A DNA stretch of 21,128 nucleotides from Faecimorpha stercoravium (GTDB taxonomy: Bacteria; Bacillota; Clostridia; Lachnospirales; Bianqueaceae): contig DVGT01000064.1 of the NCBI GenBank assembly GCA_018712555.1, positions 1 to 21,128 of the forward strand, read 5' to 3'. Below the pieces are notes generated by a model. The model ran no database searches. It was not told the DNA's origin and saw nothing but the letters and a program-made list of their open reading frames with translations. The position numbers and the translations under genes are program-made. This document shows, one piece after another, positions 14,873 through 21,128 of the stretch. Position 1 is the first letter of the stretch. Every line of letters starts with the position of its first letter.

Positions 14873-16483
14873 TTATGTTTCTGATGTAAATAACAGATTC
14901 TCGATCCCGCGATACAGATGATACGGCGTAGGGGACAATTCTCCGCCGAGATCCCTAGAAACCACCACCGCCTGCTGTGAATAATACAGAGGACAGACCG
15001 GAAGCGTTTCCCACGCGTATTCTGAAAGCGCCTGATATCCCGCTGTTCTCGCCTCTTCTCCGACTGCGGAGGAAGCGTTCTGCAGCAGCCGATCCATCTC
15101 TTCGTCCTGTCTGCCGCTGTAATTGCCGGCCCCTTCAGAGGCCAGCAGCTCGGACAGATCCTGAATCGAATCAATTCGACAGCTTCCAAAGGCCAGATCA
15201 AACTCTCCTTCTTCCAGTGCCTTTTGCCAGTCTGCCTCATCGTAAAGAACTACCTGGACATCCAGCCCAATCTGCGATAACTGTTCATAGATCAGCCTTG
15301 CCTGTGCGATGGCCGTCTGCTCCTCCCGACTCACAATCAACCGAAGAGACGCGCCTCGGTTTTCCCCCAGCAAAGAATAGGCCAGCTGATAATCTATTGG
15401 ATAGGTCTCCGGCAAGGGACATTCCGCTATCCAGGAAGGAATCACGGATTGGCTGCATGTTCCCTGATGAATCTGCGTTCTGTCAATCAGTTCCTGCGCG
15501 TCTATACAATGCATGATCGCTTTGCGGACATTCTCCTCCGCCAGCACGCTGCCTTCCCGCTGATTCATGTATAGAAGCTGGAGTTCATGCGTATCCGTAC
15601 GATATACGGTATGATGCTCAATATTCTCTGCCGAAAGACTACTCGGCATTTCCTCATAAATAATATGCGTCAATCCCTGGGAAAACGCGCTCTCCTCCGC
15701 ATCCTCGCTTCGCGTGATCTCTATCAGAATCTCCTGAATCTGCGGTGTATTTCCCACATACTGCGCATTGGCCGTGAGGCGGATTTCCCGCATCGCCCGG
15801 TACTCTGTCACCTGATAGGGGCCATTCCCTATCGGCTCCCACTCAGGTGGATTTTCCACATGGTAAATATGTTCCGGCAGAATCGGCACCACCAGCATCC
15901 CCAGATGATCCACATCCACCGGTACGGCAAACGTGATTCGCACATCGCCGCTTTCATCCAGCGCCACCTCTGTGATGGAGGAAAGCTGTGCCTTCCAATA
16001 ATGATCCGCCGATTCTTCGAGAAAAGCCTGCAGCGTATAGACCACGTCCTGCGCACTGACACTTGTCCCGTCCTGCCAAAGCACATCTGAACGAATCTTC
16101 AGCCTGAGCTGATACCCATCGGACAACACTTCCCATTCCTCTGCCAGGCCGCCTTCCACGGCCGCTCCATTTTCATCCGTTTCCACCAGCGGCATAAAGA
16201 TCATCAGGAGTAACTGTGCCACTTCTGGCTGCTGTACGGACAATGGATTCAGCGTCTCCGGCATGAAGACCGTCATTCGGAGAATGCCATCGGAAGGAAC
16301 GACTTCGTAGGAAGACTCCTCAGCGGATTCTGCCGCAGATTCTATCGCGGACGAGACCTCTACGGCGCCAGCGGCGCTTTCCTCGCTGGATTCCTGCACG
16401 GCAGGGTTCTCACAGCCTGCCCATAACAAACAAACCCAACAAAGCAAGACGACCAGCAGCCGTCTGCATCTATTCTTTCCCAT
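14873..16483 (-). CDS. extracellular solute-binding lipoprotein, family 5 (oligopeptide/nickel type), orphan
   Basis: The 536-residue protein starts with a basic n-region, a hydrophobic stretch (LLVVLLCWVCLLWAGC) and a probable lipidated Cys24; Trp at the -3 position is unusual for a lipobox. A Ser/Glu/Ala-rich tether (about 25-60) follows. The SBP_bac_5 fold is seen in TLNPLSVQQPEVAQLLL, LAEEWEVLSDGYQLRLKIRSDVLWQDG, DVVYTLQ and PIGNGPYQVTEY. Such proteins pass peptides, nickel or other solutes to an ABC permease. No permease or ATPase genes are in the window, so its transporter is elsewhere or it acts as a sensor. ATG 16483 lies inside the coaE end; a TTG one codon earlier is better spaced from AAAGGA, and either start is possible. 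Confidence 0.9.
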   Translation of the reverse strand: MGKNRCRRLLVVLLCWVCLLWAGCENPAVQESSEESAAGAVEVSSAIESAAESAEESSYEVVPSDGILRMTVFMPETLNPLSVQQPEVAQLLLMIFMPLVETDENGAAVEGGLAEEWEVLSDGYQLRLKIRSDVLWQDGTSVSAQDVVYTLQAFLEESADHYWKAQLSSITEVALDESGDVRITFAVPVDVDHLGMLVVPILPEHIYHVENPPEWEPIGNGPYQVTEYRAMREIRLTANAQYVGNTPQIQEILIEITRSEDAEESAFSQGLTHIIYEEMPSSLSAENIEHHTVYRTDTHELQLLYMNQREGSVLAEENVRKAIMHCIDAQELIDRTQIHQGTCSQSVIPSWIAECPLPETYPIDYQLAYSLLGENRGASLRLIVSREEQTAIAQARLIYEQLSQIGLDVQVVLYDEADWQKALEEGEFDLAFGSCRIDSIQDLSELLASEGAGNYSGRQDEEMDRLLQNASSAVGEEARTAGYQALSEYAWETLPVCPLYYSQQAVVVSRDLGGELSPTPYHLYRGIENLLFTSET

Positions 16484-17096
16484 CAAATGCTGACATCCTT
16501 TCCGTCACTTTCCGGTCCAGTTCCCGATACAGCGCTTCCACGCTGCCACTCCCATCGATCAGCACATCGGCCGCCGCCATATAAGAATCCTGGGACCACT
16601 GTCCCCGGACCCGGTCTTCTGCTTCTTCCCGTGTCAGATTCTGACGCTGCATCACCCGTCTGACCCGGATCTCATCCTCCGCCCAGACGACCCATACCTC
16701 ATCGACCAGATCCAAAAGCGGCGTCCGCAGAAGCTCGATGGCTTCCAGCAGGAGACATGGCACTTCCCCGGGATCCTCGCGGAACCTCTTGACCTCTTCC
16801 TCGATCTGCTGACAGATGACGGGATGCGTGATCTCATTTAACTGTTTCAAACTATCCGGATCCCGAAAGACAATCCTGCCAAGACTCTTCCGGTCTAATT
16901 TTCCGGCACTATCCAGTATAGCTTTCCCAAAGGCTTTTGTCAACTCCCTAACTACCTCGCTCGACCGGGTCACTTCGTGACCGACCTGATCCGCATCGAT
17001 GCGTTTTATCCCGTAGTGTTCTTCCAGATACCGACAGGCTGTACTCTTTCCCGACGCGATGGTACCCGTCACTCCGATCACCTTACTTGGCCTCAT
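16470..17096 (-). CDS. coaE: dephospho-CoA kinase
   Basis: CoaE phosphorylates the ribose 3'-OH of dephospho-CoA, the last step of coenzyme A synthesis. The P-loop is GTIASGKST (11-19). DADQVGHEV, the LxRKSLGRIVFRDP segment (LDRKSLGRIVF), ITHPVI and the lid region VRRVMQRQNLTREEAEDR match the family. The 208-residue length is standard. ATG 17096 overlaps the end of polA by 14 bases; polA-coaE adjacency is common in Clostridia. The gene ends 14 bases into the lipoprotein gene. Confidence 0.97.
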   Translation of the reverse strand: MRPSKVIGVTGTIASGKSTACRYLEEHYGIKRIDADQVGHEVTRSSEVVRELTKAFGKAILDSAGKLDRKSLGRIVFRDPDSLKQLNEITHPVICQQIEEEVKRFREDPGEVPCLLLEAIELLRTPLLDLVDEVWVVWAEDEIRVRRVMQRQNLTREEAEDRVRGQWSQDSYMAAADVLIDGSGSVEALYRELDRKVTERMSAFDGKE

Positions 17097-19746
17097 ACCA
17101 GTTCTCTCCTCTATGAATATCCACGACTAACGGCACCGCCAGGTCTGCGGCTCCCATCATCTCTTCCTGCAAAATCAGCCTGACCTGCTCCTCTTCTTCT
17201 TTATAGGTCTCTACCAGAAGCTCATCGTGTACCGTCAGGAGCAGACGGCTCCGCAGACCTTCTCTCTGCAGCCGATCGTACACGCGTATCATGGCGATCT
17301 TGATGATATCCGCCGCGGTTCCCTGAATCGGCATGTTCTTGGCCACACGTTCTCCAAAGGAACGCTTCGTGAAATTGGAAGAGTGGATCTCATCAATGAT
17401 ACGGCGTCGGCCAAAGAGTGTGACGCCATAACCGCGCTCCCTGGCCTCTTCCACACATTCATCCAGGAACTCTTTGACCTTGGGATATCGCTCGAAATAT
17501 CGGTTGATATAATCCTTCGCTTCTTTCTGCGAGATATGCAGATCGTCCCCCAGGGAAAACGCGCTGATGCCGTAGATGATGCCGAAATTCACCGCCTTGG
17601 CACGGGAACGCTGTCCAGGCGTCACTTCCTCTGGCGGAATCCCCAGGACCTGCGACGCCGTCAGCCGGTGGATATCCTCCCCATGACGAAAGGCTTCGAT
17701 CAGATGCTCGTCTCCGGACATATGCGCCAGCAGCCGCAGCTCAATCTGCGAATAATCCGCATCCAGGAAGCAGTAGCTTTCATCGGAAGGCACAAAAGCC
17801 TTGCGGAGAAGTCGGCCCTGTTCCGTACGAATCGGGATGTTTTGCAGGTTGGGATCCGAGCTAGAAAGACGGCCTGTGGCCGTCACCGTCTGATTAAATT
17901 TGGAATGAATCTTGCCATCCTCCCGGATGCAGGGATATAGTCCATCCACATACGTGGACTTCAGCTTGGTCAACTGTCGGTACTTCAGCACATGCGCCAC
18001 GATGGGGTAAGACGGCGCCAGCTTTTCCAGCACATCCGCGGAAGTGGAATAGCCAGACTTTGTCTTCTTGCCCGCCGGAAGTCCCATCTTGAGAAACAGG
18101 ATATCGCCCAACTGCTTCGGCGACAGGATATTAAACTCCTCGCCAGCCTCTTCATAGATCATCTGTTCCAGCTTGGCAGCCTGTTCATCCAGTTCTTTTC
18201 CCAAGTTCTCCAACACCTGGGATTCCACACGAATGCCCAGTTCTTCCATGGAAGCTAATACCGAAATCAATGGACGTTCGATCTTCTCGTACAGATCTTT
18301 CATGCCCTTATCCACTAACTCCTGTTCCATCACGGGGGCGCTGCGGAAAAGCACGTCCACACGCTGCGCAGCGAACTGCGCTCTGGCCTCCGGTGTTAAA
18401 TCCGCCATATGTTTGCGCGTCTTCCCACTGCCAAAGACCTCTTCCTCCGCCGGAATCGTCTCTTTCAGGAAAATCTGAGCCATCTCATCCTCTGTATAGG
18501 TATCCTTGGACGGATTCAGAAGGTATGCCGCAATCCTCGTGTCCATATGAAGTCCCTGCATCCGAATACCATACCGCACCAGATGGAGCATATCCTCCTT
18601 GATATCATAACCTGTCTTGGGGATCCCGGGATCTTCCCAGACGGCCCGCAGGCCTTCCAGGATCTCTTCCCTGGACATTTTCCCCTCCTCTGCCCAAAAC
18701 ACCTCGCCATTCTTCGCACAGACGGCCAGCGCCCAGAACCCAAAGAGCCCCTCACTGTCCTCATACAGCCGATACGAGAATCCGCTCCGCATGGCCTCTG
18801 CCATCCTCGCCACGTCCTGCAGGCTCTCTACCCAGCGAATCTGATAGGTATTGGAAATCTCCTCGGAACTCTCCGGGCGCATGGAAAGGAATCGCTGCAG
18901 CAGGGTTCGGAGTTCATACCGTTTCAGGAACTCCAGTACCTCCGGACAGCCAAAGTTCTCTGGCTGATAGGTCTGCGGTTCCTGCTCGATCTGACTGTCT
19001 GTCATAATGGTCGCCAGTTTCAGGCTGAGCCGGGCCTGATCCGCGAACTCCGCCAGATTCTTGCCGGCTCTCGGCGGTTTCACCTCTCCCGCATGCTCGA
19101 TCGCATTCTCCACAGTATGATATTCCTGAATGATCTTCGCTGCCGTTTTCTCTCCAATCGAAGGAACCCCGGGAATATTATCGGAGGGATCGCCCATCAG
19201 CGCCTTCATCTGCAGATATTCTGCCGGCGTGACGCCATACGTTTCCTTTACTTCCTGATCGGTATAGATTTCTGTCTCGGTTCCTCCCTTTTTCGTTTTG
19301 GGAATCAGTATCCGCAGATGAGGCTCTGCCAGCTGCAGCAGATCCCGATCCCCGGACAGGATCGCGACTTCGGCTCCCTGCGCCGCCTCCCGCTTGGCGA
19401 TCGTTCCCAGGATATCATCCGCCTCGATCCCTTCCTGCGTGATCACCTGAATGCCCGCCAGGCGCAGAAGCTCCTGTATCAGCGGCACCTGCATCCGCAG
19501 CTCTTCCGGCATCCCCTTCCGGGTTCCTTTATAGTCCTCATACATCTGATGCCGGAATGTAGGCGCTTTTTCATCGAAAGCCACCGCCAGATGCGTCGGA
19601 TTCTCCAGATCCACGTTCTTTAGCAGAATATTGATAAAACCATAAATCGCATTCGTATATATGCCCTGTGCGTTCGACAGGAGTGGAACTCCATAAAACG
19701 CTCGATTCGCAATAGAGTGGCCGTCTACCAGCAGCACTTTTTTCAT
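17083..19746 (-). CDS. polA: DNA polymerase I (5' nuclease and polymerase active, proofreading site degenerate)
   Basis: PolA removes RNA primers and fills gaps in replication and repair. The 887 residues comprise a 5' nuclease domain (about 1-290: VDGHSIANRAFYG, GIEADDILG, LSGDRDLLQLA, MGDPSDNIPGVPSIGEKTA). A 3'-5' exonuclease-like domain spans about 300-480, and the polymerase domain has motif A DADYSQIELR (662-671), the O-helix RSRAKAVNFGIIYG (713-726) and motif C VHDELLVE (839-846). The exonuclease domain lacks a recognisable Exo I DxE (the region reads FSYRLYEDSEGLFGF), so proofreading is probably lost, as in Bacillus Pol I. ATG 19746 has AAGGAGGAG six bases upstream. It is the first gene of the eleven-gene operon. 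Confidence 0.98.
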   Translation of the reverse strand: MKKVLLVDGHSIANRAFYGVPLLSNAQGIYTNAIYGFINILLKNVDLENPTHLAVAFDEKAPTFRHQMYEDYKGTRKGMPEELRMQVPLIQELLRLAGIQVITQEGIEADDILGTIAKREAAQGAEVAILSGDRDLLQLAEPHLRILIPKTKKGGTETEIYTDQEVKETYGVTPAEYLQMKALMGDPSDNIPGVPSIGEKTAAKIIQEYHTVENAIEHAGEVKPPRAGKNLAEFADQARLSLKLATIMTDSQIEQEPQTYQPENFGCPEVLEFLKRYELRTLLQRFLSMRPESSEEISNTYQIRWVESLQDVARMAEAMRSGFSYRLYEDSEGLFGFWALAVCAKNGEVFWAEEGKMSREEILEGLRAVWEDPGIPKTGYDIKEDMLHLVRYGIRMQGLHMDTRIAAYLLNPSKDTYTEDEMAQIFLKETIPAEEEVFGSGKTRKHMADLTPEARAQFAAQRVDVLFRSAPVMEQELVDKGMKDLYEKIERPLISVLASMEELGIRVESQVLENLGKELDEQAAKLEQMIYEEAGEEFNILSPKQLGDILFLKMGLPAGKKTKSGYSTSADVLEKLAPSYPIVAHVLKYRQLTKLKSTYVDGLYPCIREDGKIHSKFNQTVTATGRLSSSDPNLQNIPIRTEQGRLLRKAFVPSDESYCFLDADYSQIELRLLAHMSGDEHLIEAFRHGEDIHRLTASQVLGIPPEEVTPGQRSRAKAVNFGIIYGISAFSLGDDLHISQKEAKDYINRYFERYPKVKEFLDECVEEARERGYGVTLFGRRRIIDEIHSSNFTKRSFGERVAKNMPIQGTAADIIKIAMIRVYDRLQREGLRSRLLLTVHDELLVETYKEEEEQVRLILQEEMMGAADLAVPLVVDIHRGENWYEAK

Positions 19747-19786
19747 TACAGACTCCTCCTTCGGCTCCTATGCTTGGAATAGTCAT

Positions 19787-19815
19787 ATTATACACGGTTT
19801 CTGCCGTTTTGCCTA
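19787..19815 (-). promoter_or_regulatory. promoter of the polA-to-ftsY operon
   Basis: On the minus strand TAGGCA (19810-19815) precedes a perfect TATAAT (19787-19792) by 17 bases. Transcription would start near 19780, leaving about 35 bases of leader with the AAGGAGGAG site. No other promoter of similar quality is obvious in the short junctions of the eleven-gene run. Within 19816-19990 I see only AT-rich sequence without a gene. Confidence 0.65.
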
Positions 19816-19997
19816 GCACTTTTTCCGGTGGGGAATTACCAAAAATCACTTATTATATCGATAACCTCCAGTGGAAAAACACCCTATTCCGATCTGATAC
19901 ATTTTGATGCTAATGCGGGTCCACGAAGAGACGTGAGAACATTAAGCCCTACTCTTATGATAGTAGACACAAATTCAAAATTTTTTTGAAAAAGTAC

Positions 19998-20026
19998 TTG
20001 CTTTTTCTTCTCATCTATGATAACAT
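19998..20026 (+). promoter_or_regulatory. tRNA-Leu promoter
   Basis: TTGCTT (19998-20003) is followed after 17 bases by TAACAT (20021-20026) with an upstream TG (TGATAACAT). The start would fall near 20033, about 20 bases before the mature tRNA. Both hexamers are 4/6 matches; the placement immediately before the tRNA supports the call. Confidence 0.45.
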
Positions 20027-20053
20027 TATAACTCGTCGGAAGACACTTTATCT

Positions 20054-20137
20054 GCGGATATGGCGGAACTGGCAGACGCAGCAGACTCAAAATCTGCCGA
20101 TGGCAACATCGTGGGGGTTCGATTCCCTTTATCCGCA
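20054..20137 (+). tRNA. tRNA-Leu, anticodon CAA
   Basis: The acceptor arms GCGGATA (20054-20060) and TATCCGC (20130-20136) pair over seven bases, with discriminator A at 20137. The anticodon stem GCAGA/TCTGC encloses the loop CTCAAAA, giving anticodon CAA for UUG leucine codons. A long variable arm, as class II tRNA-Leu requires, precedes the T arm GGGGG-TTCGATT-CCCTT, whose two outer pairs are G-T. CCA is not encoded (TTA follows), so a CCA-adding enzyme is needed. The length is 84 bases. Confidence 0.95.
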
Positions 20138-20150
20138 TTATTCTCGTAGG

Positions 20151-20182
20151 CTACGCTTCGGTCTTCCGAATCGTAGTTTTTT
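20151..20182 (+). terminator. tRNA-Leu terminator
   Basis: CTACG (20151-20155) pairs with CGTAG (20172-20176), and TTCGG with CCGAA across a single C-T mismatch, closing on TCTT. Six T residues follow directly (20177-20182). It lies 13 bases after the tRNA and separates it from the S1-domain gene. Confidence 0.88.
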
Positions 20183-20250
20183 CTTATTCAGATATTGCAT
20201 CTTGAATATGAATGACGACATTATATTACCACAGAACAGGAGAGTTGTTT

Positions 20251-20664
20251 ATGAGCGTAGAAGTTGGAGCAGTATTAAACGGTAAGGTTACCGGAATCCA
20301 GTCTTTTGGCGCCTTTGTTGCGCTGGAGGGTCAGGAGACCCAGGGACTGATTCACATCTCTGAAGTTTCCAACACGTATGTGAAGGACATCAATGATTTT
20401 CTGACCGTAGGCCAGGAAGTACAGGTTAAGGTAATCAAGGTAGATGCAGAGAAAAACAAGATTTCTCTGTCCATTCGTGCCCTGATGCCTGATCCGGAAG
20501 GCAACAAGAATCGTAAGGAGCGTTCCGAGAAGGCTCCTAGAGAGCGCAATAAGCGTGGAGCATTGGGTGCTCGCAAGCGCGCTCCGCAGCAGTTCAAGTC
20601 TGAGCCTGATCAGGAAGGTTACAGCACACTGGGCGATGCCCTGAAGGCTGCTATGAACAAGTAA
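20251..20664 (+). CDS. S1-domain RNA-binding protein, CvfD/YugI (general stress protein 13) type
   Basis: The 137-residue protein has one S1 domain (about 1-75: VGAVLNGKVTGIQSFGAFVAL, GLIHISEVS, FLTVGQEVQVKVIKVD, KISLSIRAL) followed by a basic Lys/Arg-rich tail (about 80-125) and a short acidic-then-helical end. This is the layout of YugI/CvfD, a ribosome-associated RNA-binding regulator in Firmicutes (about 130 residues). ATG 20251 has AGGAGA seven bases upstream; the longer in-frame reading from 20212 lacks a ribosome site. It is a single-gene unit: a tRNA terminator lies before it and its own terminator after it. I see no convincing promoter in 20183-20237. Confidence 0.9.
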   Translation: MSVEVGAVLNGKVTGIQSFGAFVALEGQETQGLIHISEVSNTYVKDINDFLTVGQEVQVKVIKVDAEKNKISLSIRALMPDPEGNKNRKERSEKAPRERNKRGALGARKRAPQQFKSEPDQEGYSTLGDALKAAMNK

Positions 20665-20679
20665 AAAGAGTATTTAATG

Positions 20680-20712
20680 AGAATCCAGAGTTACGCACTC
20701 TGGATTCTTTTT
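20680..20712 (+). terminator. terminator of the S1-domain gene
   Basis: A perfect 12-bp stem (AGAATCCAGAGT 20680-20691, complement 20697-20708) with the loop TACGC is followed by TTTTATTT. It begins 15 bases after the stop codon. A strong intrinsic terminator. Confidence 0.92.
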
Positions 20713-20734
20713 ATTTGGAAAGCTGCGGCCAGAC

Positions 20735-20866
20735 TTCTCATTACTCGCCCCGGGAATTTGTTACATCGCGCCTGGACTAATGAGAAATCATGGGGTTTTC
20801 TCATTAGTCGAAGCCTGATTTTGTTACATCGCGCCTGGGATTAATGAGAAATCATGGGGTTTTCTC
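20735..20866. repeat. 63-bp tandem hairpin repeat, about two units, cut by an IS
   Basis: A unit containing TTTGTTACATCGCGCCTGG, then TAATGAGAAATCATGGGG and TTTTCTC, occurs at 20757-20802 and again at 20820-20866 with one inserted base and one substitution. The TTCTCATTA segment also recurs at 20735 and 20798, giving a 63-base period. In the first unit GACTAATGAGAAA (20775-20787) pairs perfectly over 13 bp with 20797-20809. In the second unit the matching right arm stops after TTTCTC at 20866. Beyond it the sequence is that of the insertion sequence end. Confidence 0.8.
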
Positions 20867-21128
20867 GGTTATGCCCTTATAATGGTGTAAATTAAATGAG
20901 CCAAGTGCTCAATCTTTAGGTATAATGTTAAGTGATCAAATCAACCATAATACCAAGGAGGAACACAATGGCTCAACTCAATATTACACTAAATCAGGAG
21001 GAAATTCAACAGTTACTTACCAATGATCGTAATGAAGCGTTCAAAAAATTGCTTCAGGAGAGTTTAAACTCGCTTCTTAAGGCTGAATCAGAGGAACAGC
21101 TCCATGCGGCACCCTACGAACGCTCCGA
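20867..21128 (+). mobile_element. left end of an IS256-family insertion sequence, truncated by the window
   Basis: Homology between the two repeat units ends abruptly at 20866/20867, and the sequence from 20867 (GGTTATGCCCTTATAATGGT, then GTAAATTAA) resembles the terminal repeats of IS256-type elements, which carry a TATAAT..GTGTAAA core. A transposase of that family starts about 100 bases inside. Inside this leader lie a TATAAT (20921-20926) with no clear -35 and a small TGAGC/GCTCA hairpin. The right end and target duplication are beyond the window. Confidence 0.75.
20968..21128 (+). CDS. IS256 (Mutator)-family transposase, N-terminal 53 residues only
   Basis: Translation from ATG 20968 gives MAQLNITLNQEEIQQLL.. 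and then FKKLLQESLNSLLKAESEEQL..APYERS. This matches the opening of IS256/Mutator DDE transposases, where a helical segment leads to the ExxEYL-type and YER motifs. AAGGAGG (20955-20961) stands seven bases before the start. The frame is open to the window edge. The catalytic DDE residues lie outside the window, so activity cannot be judged. Confidence 0.85.
   Translation, partial: MAQLNITLNQEEIQQLLTNDRNEAFKKLLQESLNSLLKAESEEQLHAAPYERS

Noticed and set aside
18409..19623. 404-residue plus-strand reading frame opposite polA
   Set aside because: It is fully antisense to polA, rich in His/Arg/Leu as expected from the reverse of Glu/Asp/Lys codons, and has no family features.
19884..20138. 84-residue minus-strand frame across the tRNA-Leu gene
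   Set aside because: It is antisense to a clear tRNA and spans its promoter; such frames arise commonly opposite tRNA genes.

Overview
The window looks like a core-genome segment of a low-to-mid GC Gram-positive anaerobe of the class Clostridia, most likely Lachnospiraceae or a close relative. This rests on protein style: a fused AdhE, a Bacillus/Clostridium-type Smc, a RecU resolvase, and the paired ACT/UPF0237 and UPF0210 genes. Strong AGGAGG ribosome binding sites and sigma-A-like promoters agree. The family assignment is inference; no 16S or ribosomal protein gene is present to test it.

Layout. (1) Positions 1-3720, minus strand: adhE and then pyrE as separate transcription units, each followed by an intrinsic terminator. 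adhE has a readable promoter (TTGATA-17-TATTGT) whose -10 is overlapped by a near-palindrome resembling a Rex redox-repressor site. (2) Positions 3720-4000: the pyrE leader, built from two 84-bp repeats with one mismatch between them. Each carries two hairpins and a TATAAT; the outer copy completes a strong promoter. (3) Positions 4014-5975, minus strand: a small accessory block of three ORFs. These are a protein joining a sigma-region-4-like helix-turn-helix to a ParB-like one, a 71-residue DUF2892-type membrane protein, and an intact HUH/Y1-transposase-like protein in which both HUH histidines and the tyrosine nucleophile are replaced. (4) Positions 6158-19815, minus strand: one long apparent operon of eleven genes, polA-coaE-(peptide-type SBP lipoprotein)-ACT-UPF0210-recU-plsX-acpP-rnc-smc-ftsY. 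Genes overlap or lie within 18 bases of each other, with a promoter before polA and a textbook terminator after ftsY. (5) Positions 19990-21128, plus strand: tRNA-Leu(CAA) with its terminator, a single-S1-domain RNA-binding protein with its terminator, a 63-bp tandem hairpin repeat, and the left end of an IS256-family insertion sequence that interrupts the second repeat unit and runs off the window.

How the genes work together. The long operon joins DNA replication and repair (polA, recU), chromosome organisation (smc), RNA processing (rnc), membrane targeting (ftsY), CoA synthesis (coaE) and phospholipid precursor supply (plsX, acpP): a growth-linked housekeeping cluster. The plsX-acpP-rnc-smc-ftsY order is a familiar Firmicutes core. 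The lone substrate-binding lipoprotein inside it is out of context, with no transporter genes nearby. The accessory block between pyrE and ftsY and the repeats are the least ordinary parts. The best candidate for something undescribed is the intact, catalytically dead transposase-like DNA-binding protein next to a second DNA-binding protein of unusual architecture and upstream of a repeat-bearing pyrE leader.
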